Shown here: positions 57,755 through 64,000 of the stretch, piece after piece | Layout of the letters: each line of letters starts with the position of its first letter | How positions within the stretch are numbered: position 1 is the first letter of the stretch | Source: Dipetalonema caudispina | Taxonomy: Eukaryota; Nematoda; Chromadorea; Rhabditida; Onchocercidae | Direction: 5' to 3' | NCBI GenBank assembly: GCA_013365325.1 | Contig: JABVXV010000088.1 | Location: forward strand, 62,001-126,000 | Length of the DNA stretch: 64,000 nt | Translations under genes and position numbers: made by a program | The notes under the pieces: generated by a model | What the model saw: the letters and a program-made list of their open reading frames with translations, nothing else | Databases searched by the model: none | What the model was told of the DNA's origin: nothing

Positions 57755-60329
57755 TCAAGATTTATTTTCAAAGTAATTTCTCAACTGTGTCAGGGCTTTA
57801 CTTCTATGACTGATTGTATTTTTTATCGCAGAGCCCATTTCTGCGTATGTTTGCGAGAAACCTTCCGGTTCAAAACATGGATCCCAACCAAAATTCGTCT
57901 CTCCTCTCGGTTCAACTATTCTTCCATCCGTTCTTCCTACATGGAAAATGTCTTTGATAATGTACATTAAAATAATGCGATCAGTTTTTTAATGGCTAAT
58001 TTGATTTTACATTAGTTAACTTCAACAGAGTGAAGTATCACTGTTTTATATTACAACGAATTGAAACGTGAAATTGGGATTGGCAGTAATTTGAATTATA
58101 TCATTCCCCGTTAAATGCTAAATAGCGCTTGCTAACGCTTACATCAGTCATGAGTCGCTGGGAATCGCTTTTGGAGAAATATCCCAAACTTGAAACGAGA
58201 TGGCAGAAACCGGATATCCGGAAAAATTCAGTTAAGATCAATCCAACCACTAAGGTAGAACTGAACGAAAATTCAAGTTTAAATAAATACAGAACTAATC
58301 ATGAAAATGTACCTTCGAAAAGATGAACAGGTTTAGACGAGCTTTCGCAATATGCAAATATACACTGTGCATATGCGGTCTTATCTTCAAAACCGGCTAA
58401 CAATTTGTGAAGACCGTCGGGCTTCAAGTTCTTAAGAAACCTATAACACAGCATTATGCTTAATCTCTCTCTAGACAGAAATGACACAAATGAAAAAAAA
58501 AAAAAAATGCACTACACCTAAAAGAGGTAATTCTGTTGATAAGTTAAAAAAATACCACTTAATGTACGGCCCAGGCAGACCTCCAAGAGCATTAAAACAC
58601 AGACAAGTATCTTCAACTATTACGGGCCGTTGTAGTCGTTGCGAGGCTGTTAAACATTTAAGCCTTGCTATTTCAGATGGTTCTCCTTGGTATTCCGGCA
58701 AATCGATGTCCTCATTCTCGATCTGAAACATCTGATTAAAATAACGTTTCCTTTTCAACCTTTTTTAACTTCATATCGTCATGTTGAAATGGGACCACTC
58801 GATAATCTTGGAAAGACGTGGATAGCACTTCTTGACGAACCTGAGATACCAAAAAAATATTTTTTACAAAAGAAAATAATTTGCTTAAAAACAATACCGA
58901 CCTCTCACTCAACAATAAAACTAAAAATGAGAAGCAAAAAATATTCATATGGCATTTTCTAGATAAAAGTAAGACATATACATTATCGATCGGTGAACTT
59001 AATACTTACAGATGAGATGAAGGTAATACATACCTAAGCATATCACTTCAGAAGCAAAGTTTAGACCATTCCTCAATCCTTCCACTCAAAAAAAAAACTT
59101 TACGTTTTTTTGAAAGAAAGTCAATTCCTTGTTTTCCCCTGTTCAATCTAGTTTCCTTCAATATTTTATATCTTAACCATTCTATTAAACATTATTACTC
59201 TCATCATACAGTTAAATACATTAAATTCATCTGCTAACAATAAAATCAAGAAAAATATTCATAATACATTTTGTAACAAGAAAAACACAGTATTTATGAA
59301 ATTTCTAAAGATTATTCACAGAAGTAGTCACATCGCAATGAGGATAGCGAAAGAAAAAAAATAAGTAGTATGTTTTGGCAACCGGACAAAATTTGAACTT
59401 CAACCATATTTTGCCTTGTATTTCGGATCCCTATCTATCAGGAATCTACGAGCAGTCGCACGTGGTATTCGCTGATAGCGAAATTGATCGAAAAATGAAG
59501 ATGTTTTTGAGATACGACGATAGGAAGCTAGGGAACAGGTTGAGATGCGATTCATGCGAGTAAAGAAGGTACCTCTTTCTAGAATGGGAGAAAAAATAAC
59601 TCCATGAACTTTTCTTCCAGAAAAGACTGGATTATTTCTTGCACATTTCCTTCCTGTATCATGAAATAAATTCGAAGTTGGCTCCCACATCGGAACTTCT
59701 CCGATTTTTGATATTTTCGAGTAGCATTCAGAGACATCTTCTTCCTTGTCGAATAATTTCGAGGGCAAAGCGTATGAATTTCCATCTCCGCTACATTTTG
59801 AGGAATTTCGAAGCAAACAGAATTTATCCCTCATATAAAGTGATTCGCATTGACAGCTCATCTGTCGTATTTCGTCATCATCGTCACCGAATAATTTTGA
59901 TAATGATGAAGAGGAAACACTTCGCTCATTTTCTATACTCCGAACGCTTTCCGGATTGCGACCACTTTTGTAGAATTCCTCAGCGAGCAAACCATAACGC
60001 ATCGGCGCTATGTTACGAATTAATTCAGGGATGGTAACCAACAAACCAGAATTCCTTGATGTTTCACTCAAACAGCCAGGTTTCTCGAACGGCCTCCCAA
60101 TATTTTCAAATGATGAACTGCTCTCAATCCCACTGGCATCCCACTCCGACATGATCCCTTCCACTTCCCCTGAAACCTATCCATAACACTTCCTTACAAG
60201 CTTGTATTTTCACAAATAACACAAAAATTGGTTATAGAATAAAATCAGTACCGTGAACCGATCTCCAAGAATAGCGCGCACTTCTTTTACTTTATTCACG
60301 TTCCCAGTAACGAATACCAATGTCCGCAT
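57755..60329 (-). CDS. hap-1: Inosine triphosphate pyrophosphatase (ITPase, HAM1 family)
   Basis: Hydrolyses ITP, dITP and XTP to the monophosphate and pyrophosphate, keeping deaminated purines out of nucleic acids. Exons: 60329-60252, 58731-58556 (or 58722-58556), 58440-58313, 57936-57755; phases join to 187 residues (human 194). Seen: [13 protein letters not shown] at the N-terminus; [14 protein letters not shown]; the substrate-site [51 protein letters not shown]; and TYAEM with ISHRSKAL. The ATG at 60329 lies 4 bases after TTGTTTAG, a likely trans-splice acceptor; in-frame Mets further up, to 60410, were rejected for that reason. Exon 2 has two possible acceptors nine bases apart. Intron 1 is about 1.5 kb and contains another open frame. 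Confidence 0.95.
59400..60152 (-). CDS. Uncharacterised 250-residue open frame nested in ITPase intron 1
   Basis: Longest uninterrupted frame in the window and not explained by any known gene. It sits wholly inside ITPase intron 1, on the same strand. The ATG at 60152 is preceded by GGTTTCAG and a 20-base leader, fitting a trans- or cis-splice acceptor. The product is hydrophilic and Ser-rich with an acidic run ([10 protein letters not shown]), an early segment [18 protein letters not shown], several Cys (SCQCESLY) and a basic C-terminal third ([25 protein letters not shown]). There is no signal peptide or membrane segment. I recognise no domain. It could be a nested intronless gene, or an alternative terminal exon spliced to ITPase exon 1; joining at 60172 would need RNA evidence. 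Confidence 0.65.
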   Translation of the reverse strand: MSEWDASGIESSSSFENIGRPFEKPGCLSETSRNSGLLVTIPELIRNIAPMRYGLLAEEFYKSGRNPESVRSIENERSVSSSSLSKLFGDDDDEIRQMSCQCESLYMRDKFCLLRNSSKCSGDGNSYALPSKLFDKEEDVSECYSKISKIGEVPMWEPTSNLFHDTGRKCARNNPVFSGRKVHGVIFSPILERGTFFTRMNRISTCSLASYRRISKTSSFFDQFRYQRIPRATARRFLIDRDPKYKAKYG

Positions 60330-61103
60330 AAACCTAAACAACCAAACAAATATCATTACTGAACTTTGCATTATACAAATTTTTGCATAAACGCAACCTG
60401 AATACGCCATCGTTAGACTCAGATAAGAACAGTTTCAAAGCATAAAACCTATTTATTTATCACAGTTACATTACGACCACTAAATCAATCCGGATGATAT
60501 ATAAAAAAAAAGAAAAAAAAATATTTCTATTCCACTGACATTTTCAGAAAGTGGCTATTAATGTCTTATTTCCTTCACAATGGCATAAAAATGTACTTCC
60601 AAGTGACGTTACCAAACCACTCTGGTAAATAAAAACTGTAAACTAACAAGAGATCAAGGGTCAAATATTGAGCCGTTAAAAAATAATTCCCCAACACTCA
60701 GATGGCAGTTTTATTATGAATCAATAAATAATTGCAATCTCATAATGAGTCAGTAACAATAAAATGACAAAACATGTCAAACAAATAATACGGCAGCAAT
60801 AAAATCGTTAGATAAACATAACACTACACACGTAAACACTCTAATGTCAAACGTGAAACGTAATGCTATTTGAAAATAATAATGAAGGTTTCACAGTTTC
60901 GAGAAAAAAATTTCTTGTTTCAATCTAAAGACTTCTGAACAAATTATATTATACACAATTTACAATCAGTGTTTGGAGACTGTTCCTCTAGTTGAATCCT
61001 AGGCAAAATACCTTGCTATAATATTTCATCCTACCATGCTCAGAAATATATGAATAGGATAATGTTCAACTTCAATGAAAAATGGTTGTCAAAGCTGCTA
61101 ACA
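60330..61103. other. Spacer between gop-3 and ITPase
   Basis: About 770 bases on the downstream side of gop-3, AT-rich, with no open frame of note. It should contain the gop-3 3' end and any ITPase promoter or trans-splice outron. Confidence 0.5.
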
Positions 61104-63898
61104 TTACAAGAAGTTAAGACCAGCACCCATCTGGAAAGATGGCCCACAGTGATCACCTGACATGTACCTTAACGGGATAACATAATTCAGCTCAATCCGA
61201 ACAAAATTTTTGATTAAAAATGTTAGCCCCAATCCACCACTAACACGTAAAGCATCTGACATATCACGAAGTCGATGTCGAGAATCAGCCGATGCTACAG
61301 CTCCTCCGGAAACGAATGCATGTGCAAACAACATTTCTGGTGGAAAAAGCGGCCTAAAATAAAATATTTCGAAGAAAATGTTCAGATGGAAAAGAAAGAA
61401 ATAATTCTATTGACGCTAAATCCTACTTCGAAATCCGAAAGGTGAAAAGCCCTAAATATTAAACAGGTTGCATATGCACTACGTAAAATAATAGATCAAA
61501 ACAATAAATTCTTTCTCCATGTCTCTTCTATTTTTCTTCCTCTTTTGAAAATGATATTTTAGTACATCTTACTTATTTATTTCAGTAAGGTTCTTGTCAA
61601 GCTTATTCTCATCGCTTAAATGACAGTCGCGGGTTAAAATCTGCAAATATGCATGACAGTGCTTGACAGATGAAAACGTAAAAACTATGTTCGATACCAT
61701 GGTAAGATCATGCTTAGGCAATAGCCAATCGATATACCGAACCATAAGGCAAATGTAGTCATCAAATCGGTGACAAATGTTTGTGAGAAATTCTTCTATT
61801 ACTGCAATACGCAAACAGCAAACAATGATTACTTACCTGTAAATATGCAAAACCCCAACGGCAGAAGTAGCGCCCCCAACACATGATGAACTATCAGCTC
61901 TTCCTCCTATTGTATTCCAGCTAAATCCACGAACATCATGAGGTCCACCGACATACAAACGATCCAGTAAGTGCAGTGAGCGGTGAACGGCTAATGTATT
62001 GATAATCGCAAATTGATATGAAGCACTCAGGAACATACCCATCAGTAGCGGTGTCGATGCCTTAAAAAATTATCTTTGTGATAATGAAATAACCAACAAA
62101 TGGATAGAAGACTGTGAGCAATAATTTTTATTAGACGCTGTGAAAATGAAAGTAACTAAATCAGGAAGATGATCAGTCGTACTCCAGACTTACCATCATC
62201 TTACAACACGACAAATATTTGGAATTAAACTGTATTATGATGCAGTTACATAATAACAACAAAGACAGTTAAAATCGACAATATGATAAGATTAAATTTG
62301 AAGATAAAGTGAAACGTTTTAAGGACTAATCATATTAAAGGCAATGATGAAAAGATGAATAAAACAACTAACTTGGACGTCAATCTGATGTTTGACAAAT
62401 GCTGCATCACCAAGAAGGCCTGCGTATTCCTGAGCAAATTTCAGTAAAACACCTTTTGTAGCAAGAAGTGGTCGATCTCGTGTATCGTAAGCCAACGAAT
62501 TCTGCACTGAACACTTCATTGTATGGCCTGCATGCTCTCGAACAGAAAATGCTGCCTTTTCTGTTGGACAAAATTTTCGCCAGATCTTAAGTACGACTTG
62601 AATAAAAGCAATTCATTTGTGTCTGGCTCTTTGTCACTGTTGGTCACAGCTATAAATACCCCATCTTTTTAGTGATGACTCCCGCTCTTATTTACCATTC
62701 ATTCAAAAAATTTTGAATGACCTAGAAAACATATCACATCATACCATGATTAAAGACATTAACAAGGCTTCATGAAAGAAAGTAAGCATGAACTTCCATA
62801 GTAATAGAAGACATTCAATAAAGAATCAAGTAATTATATACAACAAACCGTATTCAATTTCATATTATGATGAAGTTTTCGGTTCCATAACTGACCATTA
62901 TATTGCAGTATCAGCCCAATTTCTCGCATATTACTGAGATTCCATGGTAAATTTCCCAAACTTCGATAGACAGAAAATCCTACATTGGCATACTTCTGCC
63001 AGCCCAAAAAAGGTTTCGCCATTGAAACATTGAATGTTTGATTACCCTATAATTGTAAATTATGTTAAAGTACTAAGACCAGTCGAATTGCTGGAGGAGA
63101 TACAGTGCTGGATGAAAGAATTATTTCTTGTAAATGAATTGTATCTCTAAGCACACAATATTTTATATGGTCACGGGTAAGACTATAACGCTAAATTCAG
63201 CTGAGATTTTCGAAATTTTAATAGAAACAAACGAAACCATGAATACCGAATTTCTTTATGAAATGAAATATCAAACCATAACCTCGAAGGTACAAGAGTA
63301 ACATGCATTCAACGATTCACCACGTCCCCCAAAACTTTCTTTGCCTGCGTTTAATGAATAATCAGTTTCACCTCGACTAGTCATGCCAGCCTAGAAATTA
63401 GTCTAAGAAATTATGCATTATATATTCGTCTAAACTATACTGATAATATACTACAAGATCGGTTCATACAAACTAAACTAACCTTAACGCCTAAAGTAAA
63501 TGATTTCGGCTCTTTTATGATAAAATCAACTACATATTTTCCCCGCTTTCCATCTGCTGAATCAATCAGTGGAGTGACGTTGTCCACAAGACCAACTTCC
63601 TGCAATATGAAAGCATAATACCACTTTAAATAATGTTAGTCAACACCAAATACTAGTCATTATGTTTAGAAAATTATGAAAAGCCTACTCGAAGATGTTT
63701 GGCAGCTAAATCACAACATCGTATCAATTCCGGAAGTGATGAAACTGTATAGAGATATCCAATTTCTTTCAGTAGTGCATCATTTTTAGTAATTTTAACT
63801 CCATGAAATTGTACAGCTTCAACAATAACTGGCTGATTATCACATTTACCGTATAGCACATCAGCTGGATGATAAGTTTTAGTTTTTAGTGTTGACAT
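61104..63898 (-). CDS. gop-3: SAM50/Omp85-family outer mitochondrial membrane assembly protein
   Basis: Core of the SAM complex, which inserts beta-barrel proteins into the outer mitochondrial membrane. Exons: 63898-63689, 63599-63483, 63390-63283, 63046-62849, 62585-62373, 62060-61837, 61353-61104; phases join to 439 residues (C. elegans GOP-3 about 434, human 469). Seen: one POTRA-like domain (about 20-110: [31 protein letters not shown]); then the barrel with FKPR-like [37 protein letters not shown] with the conserved RGF loop motif; [12 protein letters not shown]; and the terminal strand [10 protein letters not shown] ending in a hydrophobic residue. An acceptor at 63928 leaves the frame open 29 bases before the ATG, so an extra N-terminal exon outside the window is possible. 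Confidence 0.94.
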
Positions 63899-64000
63899 CT
63901 GTGACAGAGATGAAGTACCGATATTTCCTAAAAAAGCATTTTCCATAATAATATACGTGTAAGAATTTCCAAATACCAATACTTAATGATCTTCAACCCA

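Noticed and set aside
62586..62610. Alternative SAM50 acceptor (TTCAAG) giving four more residues
   Set aside because: It is out of phase with the previous exon; the TTAAG acceptor at 62586 keeps both the frame and the human spacing.

Overview
The window is about 64 kb of AT-rich nuclear DNA from a nematode. The genes are split by many small introns whose 3' ends read TTTCAG or TTTTAG. The best protein matches, made from memory of the families, are to nematode orthologues: an SMA-3 type R-Smad, a DPY-31 type astacin, a WAH-1 type AIF, and a PEBP close to the filarial Ov-16 antigen family. Together these suggest a spirurid or filarial worm. I saw no rRNA, tRNA, CRISPR array, transposase or bacterial-type operon. 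Exon models were built by hand from splice consensus, reading-frame continuity and remembered family sequences; no search was run.

Layout. 2.0-7.4 kb (+): astacin metalloprotease with EGF, CUB and a short TSP1. 8.8-16.7 kb: a compact nuclear cluster of Mediator subunit MED30 (-), clamp-loader subunit RFC5 (-) and, head to head with RFC5, Mediator subunit MED19 (+). 19.6-23.8 kb (-): BMP-type R-Smad sma-3. 23.9-28.9 kb: a gene-free block with microsatellites. 28.9-34.2 kb (-): AIF (wah-1). 34.25-34.64 kb: a CpG-rich island. 35.2-36.5 kb (-): PEBP. 39.8-42.4 kb (-): TMEM164. 46.3-48.3 kb (-): TMEM272-like four-helix membrane protein. 49.8-56.2 kb (-): OS-9, the ER-associated degradation lectin, with a large middle region I do not recognise. 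57.8-60.3 kb (-): ITPase, holding an intact 250-codon open frame inside its first intron. 61.1-63.9 kb (-): SAM50 (gop-3).

Nearly every gene after 19 kb is on the minus strand, mostly 0.6-1.6 kb apart with acceptor-like sequence just before some start codons. This would fit trans-splicing or loose operons but does not prove it. Functionally the genes are a mix: cuticle and body-size genes (dpy-31, sma-3), transcription and replication (MED30, MED19, RFC5), mitochondrial membrane (AIF, SAM50), lipid and ER (TMEM164, OS-9) and nucleotide sanitation (ITPase).

I found no clear new multi-gene system. The items most worth a second look are the nested frame in the ITPase intron, the CpG island with two open frames upstream of AIF, the GC-AG intron and membrane-anchor exon of AIF, the unrecognised middle of OS-9, and a few small unassigned open frames.
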